Assembly: GCA_038496445.1 (NCBI GenBank) | Contig: JALMLS010000337.1 | Location: forward strand, 1-42,678 | Source of the DNA: Trichosphaerium sp. ATCC 40318 | Taxonomy: Eukaryota; Discosea; Flabellinia; Trichosidae | Direction: 5' to 3' | Length of the DNA: 42,678 nt | In this document: piece after piece, positions 13,111-24,837 of the stretch | How positions within the stretch are numbered: the stretch's first letter is position 1 | How the letters are laid out: each line of letters begins with the position of its first letter | Translations under genes and position numbers: made by a program | Notes under the pieces: model-generated | Databases searched by the model: none | What the model saw: only the letters and a program-made list of their open reading frames with translations | What the model was told of the DNA's origin: nothing

Positions 13111-14011
13111 TGTTTTCGGTACAATTTATGATGTTTAAGGCAAGAAACTCAAGCTAAGCAATTTAAACGCTCGTATACTACTCTTACGCGTATAAATTGT
13201 ATTTACAACGAGTCCTTGTAGCAAAGCATCCAAATCAATCGAAATATTCCCAGTTTCTCGAATAACAATTTTCAAGCTAGAGCCAGCTTACGTAAGCATT
13301 CCACAAGCGTTTATACAAAAACATACTGTTATGAGGATATGGCGCGTGAAAGTACTGAAAACAAGAAGTGTTTCCTTAAAAGGAAGTATCAGAATATGCT
13401 CCAGTTATTGCCACAACAATACCCAGACGCTGTTAGTTACGCGTAAAAGGAGTGTGGGTGTCCACAAAACGCCGTTTAAAACAAAACGGTACCATAAAAA
13501 GGTAAAACTCGCTCAATTATGTTCTACTACGCATATTTAAACCCCATTCTTCCTGTTACAACTATTTGTTGTTTGACCGCATTGGCCCTAGTCTTTAGTG
13601 TTTTGCGAAAAATTCTAGTGTCAGAGGTGTTGAGACCAAAACTTGGTTGTAATGTAGAAGTCCTTTGAAGGATTAAATGAACATGCCGTTTTGAAGGCTA
13701 ACATTCTTGATAACATGTTTCAAACAATTGAAATAGTCTATCTTCCTTCTGAACAAGATTGCATGGAGCTACTAATGCAAGGATAGGAAGATAGAATGCA
13801 AGTTCAAAGAAGCTGTTATTAGTGTGTCACTTGATACAGAAATGAAATGTCACATCAAAAGCAGTAATTGTGTCACGTATTTTAACAAATTCTGACTAAA
13901 TTTGTATTTACATGCTACTGTGAACATATTTTACTACCAAAGAATCAGTTGAAAAGAGATTTGTTAAACAAGGAGTCTACAAATTTGGCGTTGTTTATTT
14001 ACAAACAAATG
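13111..14011. other. Intergenic region between beta-helix paralogues
   Basis: The first ~85 bases (13111-13198) upstream of the copy 1 start are nearly identical to 16872-16960 upstream of copy 2, so promoter and 5' UTR were duplicated with the genes. The rest holds no recognisable gene; short open frames here resemble nothing known. Confidence 0.55.
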
Positions 14012-16871
14012 TTATATGAACATAGAGTTGGCTGATCCTTGACTGCCAGTAGACGCTGCATCATCCATTGACATATCAACTGATTGCACATTATTTTGTA
14101 AAGCTCTATTAGTTTGTTTCTTAACATACATTACTAAAACAACGAATAATATCAATCCAATAACAATAACTACAACAACAACACCAACAGCTATACCCCA
14201 TGTCTTACTACTATTTGAAACCTCATTGTCATCACATTCCTTAGATGTGACCATAACTTCCATATGCGTTGATTCAAGTACAGTTTCAAACTCTACAGAC
14301 TGGCATACATTATCCTTAATCTCTAATTGGACAATGGGAGATGTATTGCTCGCATTGCATAATCTGTCATACTTGACAAGTGTCAATGTATTGTTTTTTG
14401 GTGGTTCATCAATAGTGAACACTACTGGTACTGTAGCGTCATAACATCCAATGATGGTGATGTTGGCATTCGGTTCCAAGATGATTATACCTCCTCCACC
14501 TTGAATGAGATCACCTAAGTTAAATTTAATATCAGTATTGGAAAAATAATCCAAAAGTTGATTGTACCAACAACGATAACTGCCTTGGTGATGTTAATAA
14601 CATTAACGACAGTGCCATTTGTAAGTCCAAGAACTTTGTCAATTGAAGATGGAGTCTGTGTTGGAGCGTCACTTGGAGGTTCAGTTGTTGGTGATTCAGT
14701 TGTTGGTTCTGTCGTTGGAGGCGCAGTTGTTGGTGGTATAGTTGTGGGAGGTGGTATCCGGTAGTGCATGCCTTAACAAAACTAGCATTAATAATAATAG
14801 GATGCAGCACTTGTATAGTCACCTATGGTTGTTGGCGCATCTCCTCTCGGATTATTAAAATAATCTGTTTCATGTTCTGGAACGTGTTCACCAAGGAAGC
14901 TAAGAGGAGATGTAGGACTGATCTCAAAACCTTGATTCTCAATATCCATAAACTGAGGATCAAGTTCATAATTATCAGCACTTGCATTAACAGGTACATC
15001 ATCTGGTTCACCATAAAACCATTGAGTGAACACGTTGTTCCTGTAAGTGTAGTCTAAAACAACAAATTAGTATTCCAAACAAAGAAGATGTTTATAGTAC
15101 TTGAACCTAGCCATGGACCAACAAATGTCAGGTTACTATATTGTAGAAAAAGTTAAATGGTTGATAAGGAGTCAAAAAGTTTAAATACCTGTCGAAAATG
15201 TTGTTGATGAACTTAACTGCAAATTGCGATGGGGGGATGTTGCTTCAAAGATACCTGTTTTTAACAACAAGTTAGAATATGAATTTCGTTTTTTCTTACT
15301 GTTTGCATTGATCACCAAACTATTATCCATGTTCAATCTAGCATTAAACGGTGAAAAGACAAACACTGCAGTTGATAATTTATAGAGTGAGTTTATTGGG
15401 AAACCTTTGTATAAGCATCTGAAAATCATTTGTCAGTTTTTTCCTTTTATTTTCTTGGTACCTTGTAATGTAAATATCCTTACCAGTGCCGGCAACTAAA
15501 AATCCGTCAACAAGTTCAAATACACTGTCTGATATTATCTAAGCAAAGCTATAAGTCATCAACTCATTAATGATAAAGTTACAGACCAAACTTGCAGGGA
15601 CAGGTTCAACGTTTAAATCTACGTTTACAACCTCAACAGCATATCCATAGCATTCTTCAACTCTACAATTAGAAATTGTAGTATTTGCTAGATGAAATGA
15701 TGAAATAGCTACCAAATGTTAGTATTCTCTACAGAACCATTACAACAATGCGTACCAGCAGTGCTTGTAGTATCATTGTAAATTGCTATGAGTTCAAGTC
15801 AGCAAATGAAAAAGACACACTTTCCACTCACTTCGTCTGAGGGCAATACGGCGGAATATAACGTTATCAATAACCACTTGATTGCCATTAAAAAAACGAA
15901 CACCTTGAGCATATACATTAGATATTGAGCAATTACACAAGGTGACATTATCTCCACGTAATTCAAAGCCTTTCCCTACAATGAATGATATTGTGAGAAA
16001 ACTGGTACTTTTAAATGAGTGGTACCAATGCTTCCGAGGATGTTAATCCCGCTAATAATAACATTGTTCGAGTTTTGCAAAAGCTTCATTACAGCTGCTG
16101 CCATGTGTTCAACGTTCACTTGTGGTGTTTTTATATCTCCACCAGTGTACCGCAAGATCAAATCAACTTGTTGGCCTAAAAATCCAAGATGAGACAAACA
16201 ATCAATCACATAAATGTTAAGTGCAATCTCTCGTCTTTTTGTTCCAAAAGATACACTAGCGCAAGGAAGTCTAGCTTTCGGCTACACCAAAAGCCGAGAC
16301 TAAAAACAAATCAACCTTTCGACGGTTTGTTTAAACAGGTTTGCTAAAAATTGATTCTTAACAGGCGGACTCCGCTGAAAAGCTTGAATATAAAGGGCGC
16401 TTTGATACAATATTGTCTCAGGTGGAAAAAAAAAAGAAAACGTGATTGCACGTGCCCATGTAATTAGAAATAGTGATTGGTGAGCTACTATTTCCGTTTA
16501 AAACGAACGAGTTTAGCTGTATAGTATTTGTAGCGTTTAACTCGATTTCAGTAACGTGTTCGCCGCCAAGGAAGAATATTTGTTCAACACCTGTTGAATC
16601 ATTCGAAAGCACCGTTATAAGGTTTGCATACGATATGGCGCTATTTGGAGAAGTCAGTTAGTACATAAAAGAGCTGTAAGGAATGATACGCGCTCTTGAA
16701 ACCAAAAAATCTGTAATGTTGTTCTTGTGAGTTTAAAAGTAGAACGTACGTTTCAATAGAGCCGCCGTCGCCTCCTGTATCGTTTACTGCAACATAGTAC
16801 ACTGGAAGAGCTGATTTAACCATTACAATACAAGCAATGGCTAATACAGAGCGAATAAGCGCTGCAGACAT
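14012..16871 (-). CDS. Membrane-anchored beta-helix surface protein, copy 2
   Basis: Tandem paralogue of the gene at 10009-13110 with the same order: signal peptide exon (16871-16750, ending GGDGGSIET), beta-helix exons (for example LGFLGQQVDLILRYTGG and NVIISGINILGSIG), linker (15033-14834), shorter Pro/Thr stalk, second beta-rich segment, transmembrane helix and tail ending NSMFI. The linker and transmembrane exons are close to identical to copy 1, while the beta-helix exons are clearly more divergent, suggesting faster change or less conversion in the outer domain. The second exon ends at a GC (gcacgt) rather than GT donor where copy 1 has gtacgt: either a GC-AG intron or a decayed site. 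Exact internal exon borders are uncertain. Confidence 0.72.
14670..14750 (-). repeat. Pro/Thr-rich stalk minisatellite, copy 2
   Basis: This short version of the 15-bp coding repeat array encodes TTEPTTESPTTEPPSDAP-type sequence. It has roughly half the number of units found in copy 1. Confidence 0.75.
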
Positions 16872-17637
16872 TGTTTTCGGTACAATTTATGATGTTTAAG
16901 GCAAGAAACTCAAGCTAAGCAATTTAAACGCTCGTATACTACTCCGCACGCGTATAAATTATAAAGAACGTTTCTAGCCGAATCAATCGAACTTTATTTG
17001 ATGCTGACTTGTTCCCAGTCCAAATATTCTAAATTTCAAGACATGAGAACCAAGCTTCTTTGGTTGGTTGATATAGAAAGTTCAAATGCTAGTGGATTTT
17101 CGAAACGTGAGTGGTCTAATGAAAAAGAAAACCACCATTCATGTATGACACTGTAAAGCTTCAGCATAAATAAGTGACACATTAACATGTCAAAAAAAAC
17201 GGTGAATTCTCTAGAATTCGTTCATGAATATGACCACCGTGGCGGTTACAGGAGCTTAATGGTACCATTTTGTAACATTGTTAAGTGCAGTACTACGGAT
17301 TGTGATGGTTTACTGTGGCGGCAAAACAGTAGTGAATGGCGATGGCAAACAACTTCCAATAACAACTACTATCGTTTAGTAATTGGACGAATTGCCACTA
17401 AACCATTTGTAACTCTGCACGTTACATTCTGTTCTTATGCTCACGTAAGATATTCCATTACTGTATCCTTATCGATTACGTGAGCATAAAGGTTGCAGCG
17501 TTATTTCGGGTCAAATCTACAATTTATTTGGAAAATCAACCGCCTTCGAGAATTCGGGCATTTCAACAAAAATTCCACTAAATTTGGCTTGCTTGAAACA
17601 TAAACTAAACTCTAAGTATAACAAACAACTAATCAAC
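16872..17637. promoter_or_regulatory. Divergent promoter region between beta-helix copy 2 and actin copy 3
   Basis: The left end (16872-16960) is the duplicated beta-helix promoter-proximal block. The right end (about 17540-17637) is the duplicated actin promoter and 5' UTR block seen before copy 2. Between them no gene is recognised. The two flanking genes are divergently transcribed. Confidence 0.5.
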
Positions 17638-19221
17638 ATGGACGATGATGGTGCGGCTAACCACTTCTATAACTAATTACAGCGCCTTTTTTTTACTATC
17701 TTCTTAACCTCGTTTGCTTTAAAACCACTAAGTTTCTGTGGTTCACGCAACTTTAATTATAAAAACAAATCAGCGTTGCTCCGTAGAGCTATGAATGGTC
17801 TAGTACGCGCCTTTACAGTGTCGTACCACCCATTCCGACACTGTCTTTTTAATTGGGGTTGCTTTTATTCACTTCAAAAAAATAAAAACACGTGCGCGTT
17901 TGGTACTATTGTCACTAAGCATTTTTGGAGTAAAACAAAAAAAAACAAAAAGAACCTCCACTAAATTACTTTCACTGACTTTCTTCACCTAGTACAAGCC
18001 CTTGTAGTAGACAATGGATCTGGTATGTGCAAAGCCGGTTTTGCTGGTGATGATGCACCTCGTGCTGTCATCCCATCTATTGTCGGTCGCCCAAGACATC
18101 CTGATACTATTGTTGGTATGGAACTAAAAGACTCATGTGTTGGAGATGAGGCTCAATCAAAACGTGGTATCCTCACATTGAAATACCCAATTGAACGTGG
18201 TATTATCACCAACTGGGATGATATGGAGAAAATCTGGCATCACACCTTCTACAATGAACTCCGTGTCGCCCCAGAAGAGCATCCAGTTCTCCTTACTGAA
18301 GCGCCATTGACCACAAAAGCTAATAGGTATGCATTGACTTGTTTGAAAAGATGAATCATTTAATGTCTTGCAAATTGTTTTACTTAACTTTGTGTTAGAG
18401 AGAAGATGACCCAAATCATGTTTGAGACATTCAACACCCCAGCAATGTATGTGGCCATAGAGTCTGTGTTATCTTTGTTTCATTCTGGACGTACAACTGG
18501 TGCGTACTGGTTAGGCTGGCTTTGAATCTGACTTTTTTTTATAGGTATTGTCCTCGATTCTGGTGATGGTGTTACCCATGCAGTCCCAATTTATGAAAGT
18601 TATGCCCTTTCTCATGCTATCAAGCGATTTGATTTGGCTGGTCATGATCTCACTGATTACTTGATTCATATCCTCAAAGAATGTTGTTACTCTTTCACCA
18701 CAACAGCTGAACGTGAAATTGTACGAGATATCAAGGAGAAACTCTGCTATGTTGCTCTCGACTTTGAACAAGAGATGGGTACAGCCGCTTCATCTTCCTC
18801 CCTAGAGAAGTCCTATGAGCTACCAGACGGTCAAGTGATCACTATTGGCAATGAGCGTTTCAGATGCCCAGAAGCTCTCTTCCAACCTTCTTTCCTTGGT
18901 ATGGAATCTGCAGGCATACATGAGACAATACGCAACTCCATCATGAGGTGTGAAGTTGATATCCAAAAAGACTTGTATAGAAATGTTGTCCTTTCTGGCG
19001 GTTCGACGATGTTCACAGGTGTTGCTGACCGTATCCAAAAGGAGTTGGCAGCTAGAGTTTGTTCCACAACAAAGATCAAGATTATTGCTCCACATGAGAG
19101 ATACTCTGCGTGGGTTGGAGGATCTATGCTTGCCTCCCTATCCACTTTTGCAAATATGTGGCTATCCAAAGAAGAATATGATGAGTCTGGTCCATCTATC
19201 ATACACAGAAAGATGTTCTAA
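17638..19221 (+). CDS. Actin copy 3 (most divergent actin)
   Basis: Four exons: 17638-17650, 17993-18326, 18399-18499 and 18545-19221, with introns at the same places as the other copies. The frame is open throughout and ends HRKMF; length is about 375 residues. It shares the [12 protein letters not shown] subdomain 2 changes with copy 2 and carries more of its own: [11 protein letters not shown] where copy 2 has [33 protein letters not shown], and [13 protein letters not shown], which lacks the lysine of the normal PPERKYS. This last segment is in the conserved C-terminal core of actin. An altered polymerisation or partner profile, or relaxed constraint, is inferred. Intron 1 begins gtgcgg, a weaker donor than in the other copies. 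AATAAA is at 19235-19240. Confidence 0.93.
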
Positions 19222-19843
19222 ACACTGTATTGTTAATAAACCTTCTTATCATTTATGTTACTTGTCTATACTCCATACACCTTATACCAGTTTGTATACT
19301 TATTACAATAAAGAAACAAGAAGACCAAACAAACTATCTGTGCACTACAATTACACTTGTAAACTGCTCAATACATTGTATTTCTCCGAGACCTCTTGTT
19401 GAACCTTTTTACATTCCCTTTTTTTTTCTCGCTTTGGGCACGTGGTAGTAAGCAAACTTTGACTTCTTTATCTAGATTACCTTTTATGAGTCACTCAATT
19501 ACTTAACTAGTAGCAAAGGACAGATGTTTAGAAAACGATCTAGGGTAACTATTCATCTTTTCAGTTTTTTTCACATGTTGCTTGAGAACCACTCTTTATC
19601 AGGTATAATTGCAATCGCCCTGTAAGTGGTTGCACTGTGCAAAATACCTTTTTGTCTACACTGTCGTTGCCTGAGAATATCTATAACGTCCTGTATAGGA
19701 TAAGAAATGAAGTAACTTTGAATGTGTCACGGTACCAAAGTAAGCGTGTCTGGTTAAGTTGTTCAATCAAATATTAGACACTACCTTAGTATTTATTATC
19801 CACCCAGCAGGCAGTGCTAACAGCTAGAAATTGATATTTCTAC
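19222..19843. other. Intergenic region between actin copy 3 and Ubl/F-box gene
   Basis: This holds the actin 3' UTR and the presumed promoter of the next plus-strand gene. No other gene or repeat is recognised. Confidence 0.5.
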
Positions 19844-21800
19844 ATGGAAGATGATGAATTAGATATACTTATGCCTCGAGACGTCGAAAAAGGCGATGGG
19901 GAGTCAGAACACGACGATACAATATCATTCTACGTTTGTTTGAATAGAAACCATCTCAAAACGCGTGTAAAGCATCGTGGGAGTATCACAGAGCTTAAAC
20001 AAGCTGTTTATGAAGCGACAGGATTAAAACCGTTCAGACAACTGTATCCGTCCTTTGATACATCAATTGGCGCCAACGTAAGTCATTTCAGTACAATAAC
20101 TCGTCATCGCTTATATTTGATTACCAAAACGGACCAATTCTGCAAAAAAAGCGAAATCCTAATTTGTTTGTTTTTAGGATTTACTGAGTTACGAGATGCT
20201 TGGTATCACAAATGGTTCAGTCTTGCTATTAACGGATGCTGTGCCACCACTTTCACCAGTACTACAAATGCTCATGTACGCTATACTCTTAACCTGCAAG
20301 TTCTTTATTTTTTTTTTTTTTGATCTACTTGCCATGTTTGATAGCGTTGTACATGACCTCCTGTTCTACCAAGCACAAAGTATACTTGTTTTTAATAAGA
20401 TCTCATTTAACGCTACTGCCTAGGTGTATTGATTTTGATATAGCACGAAATAAAAGCTTGACAGGCTTACTAACTGATCTGACTAAATTTACACTTGACA
20501 AAAAAGGTATTCCTCCTGAATGGAAAAGCGATGCTTTTAATTATGTGATATCCATTCAAACAAACGATTTGACATGTAAAAAATTCAACAAGTAAGTATC
20601 AGTGAACATTTCGCACCCTGTTATTACCCTAAATGGTCCTCTTTCTTCTTCATGTTTGATTTCAAAATTTGCTAATTTCCTATCCACAAAAGTGATGTGC
20701 TACAATCTAAGGAGGTAATCTCAATGTATGTAAAGCATAATATTAGAATGATATCTATCAAACTATCTGACCTGTTGCTGGATGCACCTGATCTACCTGT
20801 TTTTAATGACTTTCCTGTCATTATTATTGGACGAAGGGAATATCAATGTACAAGAATTCTCAAAATACATCAGGTATGTGTTGCATTCTCGACTCAACAT
20901 GCAAGGCAATAGCTAAATTGGAAGTGATTAATTCATTTTATCTAGGGATTCATGGCACTAAAAGACCTCGTATCTGCTATGGAATACATTGATATTGCGT
21001 CAAAGTTAGCCTCACCATCTTTAGCCATTGACCATTGTGAGAGCTTTATAAGAGTTGACAATAACATGCTTTACTCAACTCCTTTCAGTGACATAAAACG
21101 GAAACTTATAAAGACTGAGAGTATCTGTGGAGAAGGCATTAAATATCATTTAAATGACTTACAACCAGGTTCAACCTTTTCTATGTTCCTTACTAACTGT
21201 CAACTTGTAGAAATCATTGCTAATATTCTATCATACCTTGATTGCTTGTCATCAAAGTGTCTAAGAGTTGTATGTCATTCACTTTATGATGATGTGAAGA
21301 GTAATCTGTACAACTACCTTGGAGCAACATACAATATTGAACTATTTGGCAATGCTGTCTGTGTTGATACAAGGCTGATGGACACTGATGGTATAGAAAG
21401 TTTTGTAGATCTTCATAACCATAACCGAATCAAAAAGATTACTATTGGTGCTGTGGCTGTTATCCAACAGATAGCCAACAAACGGAGTAAACTATCGCCA
21501 ACCACATCACTAGATTATACTCCTATTTTTTTCACTTGCTATCATATCATTCATTCTGAGTACACTGCTACTTTGGTACTCACGGAAGGTTGTGCTATGT
21601 CAACACAGATTAAAGAGTTTGTTAAGGTTCTAGAAAAACACAAGTCAATACGGTTGATTGAAGTATACAACAGTCAATTTTCTGGAGCACTTGTTCTCAA
21701 GAAAATATGTCAAGAGTTGGGTTGTGTTGTATTCTTTTGTGGTCCTTGTCACTTGAATTCACCACCATCTCAATATCGTAGTAACAATTTATTTCGTTGA
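19844..21800 (+). CDS. Ubiquitin-like and F-box-like domain protein (FBXO7-like layout)
   Basis: Five exons: 19844-20077, 20178-20275, 20424-20591, 20693-20873 and 20946-21800; 1536 nt, 511 residues, all junctions GT-AG and in frame. After an acidic N-terminus, residues ~27-105 look like a ubiquitin-like fold (ISFYVCLNRNHLKTRV ... SITELKQAVYEATGL ... LGITNGSVLLLTD). Residues ~309-345 resemble an F-box (NCQLVEIIANILSYLDCLS ... LRVVCHSLYDDV). The order and total length recall FBXO7 (Ubl, FP domain, F-box, ~520 residues), a substrate receptor of SCF ligases, but the middle and the C-terminus, which lacks a proline-rich tail, were not clearly matched. The FBXO7 relation is therefore inference. 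The gene is followed by AATAAA-type sequence just after the stop. Confidence 0.72.
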
Positions 21801-22380
21801 ACAATAAAAAAAAATTGTTACATTCGATATTCCATCTACACGTGCTAATAAAGAATAAGATATTGTCCGTTTCAGTCAAGTCAGTCAACGAGTTATTTCT
21901 TCATTTATTTTTCGCTCTCTGGAAGCACTTTATTTGTGTTGTAGTATCCATGGAGCACTTTTAATGAGAAAAATAAATGACTAAAAAACTAGGTGATTAA
22001 CTTTGACTGATACGGACAATACAGTAAGTATTTGTCAACGTAACATCACCAATGATGACAAGTTAATTTGCAATCTATTAGATATTAAGTAAGGTAGGAG
22101 CTTAATAAACGTTCCCGGAAAAACAGCTCCACGTGGACAGTATACTGGTTTTTTCAGATCAGTTGTCTATCTTTACAGAAAATGTTGTCCAGAAACGGAG
22201 GATTCTGGTTTATTCTAGTGCCAAAGGTAAGAAAACAAACAACAGTCGTATGCATATTGATTCTTTGTTTACTATAACTCTTATTCTTCGCTTATTATCC
22301 CATTTGTGTTCCGAGTTTTTTCGTGGTCAAAAACGTTATTGTGTTTTATTTAACGGTTGATATCATCATCATTAATAATA
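21801..22380. other. Intergenic region upstream of lectin-like gene copy 1
   Basis: This contains the 3' end of the Ubl/F-box gene and the promoter of the next gene. A short open frame at 22174-22227 (MLSRNGGFWFILVPK then a gtaag donor-like site) could be an orphan exon, but nothing downstream supports it. Confidence 0.4.
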
Positions 22381-23806
22381 ATGGCGTATAATGTTGTAGT
22401 ACAGCTAGTGTTTTTAATGTTGTGTGGGTTGTTTATCTACACAGAAGGCGCGAATTGGGCAGAAGCAGAATCTGAATGCTCTAGCTCAACAAGGTACGTC
22501 TCTTCGCTATCACGTGGACACTTTTTACGACGTTCCGTTTTTAATTAAAAAAGGTTTTTACGGGGTACAGTATTTGTTAATATCTATATCATAAAGGGGA
22601 TCTAATCTCATAGAAGTACTAGACAACGTGACATACAGCTTTTTACCTCAAGTTACTGGTCAAACTGATAAATATTGGTTGGGCGCAATGCTCATTGGAG
22701 ACCCTTCATTGTACTTGGGAAACTGTTCTAGATGCTACCCCGCGTGTCAAAATTGTTGCGATGCTTGTTATGTTGCGTTGTCTTCCTACTTTTGGATTTC
22801 AAGCAACGTATCTATGACTCAAACAGATCTGTTTGTAATTACAGCAGAAAATAACACAAAACTGTTTTTAGACATGTTTTTCGGCGTAGGCGAACCTACA
22901 TTCACGAACGGAAATCCCGAGAAGTGTCTGGAAATGACAGCAGAGGGTAAAACATGTGATTATCAATTCTTAAACAAACTAGAATTGTGTAATCGTTGAA
23001 ACTGTGTTTTTGATTTTTTTTACAGGGTTTAACGACTTGCCTTGTTCTCGACTGCTGACTGTTGTTCATTGTGAATCTGATATAACCACCCCAAAGATTG
23101 TAATGGAAGATACATATATTGTCAGTCAAACAATTAACTTCCTAGGTACGCTTTTGAGTAACATTCATTGGTGAATACCATTCGCTTTTTATTGCGTATT
23201 GTTTTGTCGCTCAGTATTTGTGTTCAGGAAACGTCACATTCGTTGATAACGTTATTATTGTAAACGAAGAGTCAAAGGTAGTAACTACTGGATGCTTAAC
23301 TTTTAATGGAAACGTCACAATAGATACCATTTCAGAACAAGTACGGTGATATCATTTTTTGTTCTTTCTTTTTTTTTGAGTTTTCTTTATTTTTAGATAC
23401 ACTTTTTGTGTTTATTATGAATTAGGTTAACTCATCGATTGATCTCTTTACATACAACAGCTTATGCTTAGTTTCTATCGATAACGTTACACTCTCTTCA
23501 AATGGCGCGTGCTTTATACAAGACAGTACGAAAACAATGAAAAGAAACAACTTTTTTTTTTGTTGTGCTTACAATAAGAATTCAGGTGTGCAAGGTACAC
23601 TTTCTATTTTCTTTGGACCAAAATGCACTCAATCAAAGGTGGGAGATGCGTCGTTCCCTGTATTTGTTATCATAATCGTTGTGCTTATTGTGTTATTACT
23701 TATCATCCTGACTTTACTTTTTTTTCTTGTACCTTCTTTGAGACAACGTATATTTCCTTACTCTCTCCCAAAACAAACTTTTAAGGCGTCTGTATCACCA
23801 AGCTAA
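22381..23806 (+). CDS. Transmembrane C-type-lectin-like protein, copy 1
   Basis: Six exons: 22381-22493, 22597-22946, 23026-23145, 23228-23340, 23426-23525 and 23586-23806; 1017 nt, 338 residues, all in frame. A signal peptide (VFLMLCGLFIYTEG) precedes a C-type-lectin-like domain: NWAEAESEC, YWLGAML, a cysteine-rich insert (CSRCYPACQNCCDACY), NPEKCLEM and FNDLPC ... VVHCES, matching the usual W-x-EAE-xx-C, WxG, and ND-xx-C ... C-E order. Strand-rich repeats follow (NVTFVDNVIIVNEESKV; SIDNVTLSSNG), then a transmembrane helix at about 289-314 and a short basic tail. It is a type I surface protein, probably binding sugars or protein ligands; calcium-site residues are not evident. The inverted copy at 39113-40540 has the same exon layout. 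An alternative start at 22357 adds eight residues. Confidence 0.85.
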
Positions 23807-24063
23807 TAAAAACCGCATTTTGCTTTAATATACAACAACTTCAGGCTGGACCTTTCGTTCTAATGCAATCGAGTATAACTCTATTTTCTGATATTCACTT
23901 TATGTAATGAACAAGCACGTGTTCCTCCTGTAAGATGCAAACTTTTCATATTTTGATCATATTTATTGTTCGTTGGCTACGTTAAGTTCAATGAAGTAGC
24001 CATCCAGACCGTCGTGTCAATAAACTGACTTAACATTAAAAAAACATGTCTTAACAATTAATC

Positions 24064-24501
24064 TTAGTTGTAGTACTCCTTGCGCAATTGTCCATTTGGG
24101 TAATACTCCCTGTACAGTCCTTTCATGACACCATTTACAATTCGTGTAGTTTTATGTAATTGTCCACTTGGAAACCACTCTTTCAATTCTCCATTCCCAG
24201 TAGTTACAATAGAAGACATAACACCATTACAATGCCAAGTTTTTGTAACACCCTCATCTTTTCCATCAACTTTATGACTTTCAACAGCTAATTGACCATT
24301 CAAGTGCCACTCTCTATACAACCCATCAAATGCACCATTAACTATAGAACATTCAGAACGAATATTACCATTACAGTGCCACTGTCTGAAAACACCTTTG
24401 ATTAAACTTGTGATATGTTGTTTCAAAGTTCCATTTTGAAACCACTCTTTGCTTTCACCTTCTTCATCTGTATGCCATTCTTCCACTATCTGACCACTGT
24501 T
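24064..24501 (-). pseudogene. MORN-repeat protein, 3' part (gene split by insertion)
   Basis: This is the C-terminal half of a MORN_2-type repeat protein, open from the insertion point to the stop at 24064. Repeats of about 23 residues are visible (GTLKQHITSLIKGVFRQWH, GQLAVESHKVDGKDEG, GQLHKTTRIVNGVMKGLYRE). MORN repeats form an extended beta-hairpin stack often used in scaffolding or membrane association. The 5' half is at 38402-38755 on the same strand, 13.9 kb away; the frame of each half runs cleanly into the duplicated 18-bp target site. The gene was therefore intact before insertion and is now interrupted. Confidence 0.85.
24484..24501. repeat. 18-bp target-site duplication, left copy
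   Basis: The sequence CACTATCTGACCACTGTT is identical to 38402-38419. The two copies bound the 13.9 kb insertion and lie inside MORN coding sequence. Confidence 0.9.
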
Positions 24502-24542
24502 TTTTTTTTTTTTAGAATAAGAGGCAGCGCGCTAGCGCCTAC

Positions 24543-24548
24543 TTTATT
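24543..24548 (-). terminator. Polyadenylation signal of inserted element
   Basis: AATAAA on the minus strand lies ~30 bases before the poly(A) tract at 24513-24502. It supports the view that the element was copied from a polyadenylated RNA. Confidence 0.75.
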
Positions 24549-24747
24549 ACATATAGATTTGTTACATTGTATTGGTTACATAATTTAGATAAATTTAAAA
24601 ATAAATTCATTGTGCAATAAGTTCCTTCTCAACAGTATACTGACTCAATATATAGATAAAATCATTAGGTGTGAATAAGAAAATGATTAAACGGAAAGAG
24701 AAAAAGAAAGAAAAAAGGGGGGTTGGGGGGGAATTAAAAACATAACC

Positions 24748-24817
24748 TTCGAGGGCCTATAGGGGCAAAATAGTTGGAGGGCCTATAGGGGCAAATTAGT
24801 TCGAGGACCTATAGGGG
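24748..24817. repeat. TTCGAGG-N-CCTATAGGGG motif cluster, three copies
   Basis: Three copies of an 18-bp motif (24748-24765, 24774-24791, 24800-24817) lie at 26-bp spacing just downstream of the endonuclease stop. The core CCTATAGG is palindromic. Further copies at about 25236, 25734, 25794 and 25814 lie in the intron and in the spacer between the two genes, all in the same orientation. Confidence 0.85.
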
Positions 24818-24837
24818 TGAAATCAAATGTTTATTAT

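Noticed and set aside
22133-22360. Open frame upstream of lectin-like gene
   Set aside because: No homology recognised, and it overlaps the likely promoter of the next gene.
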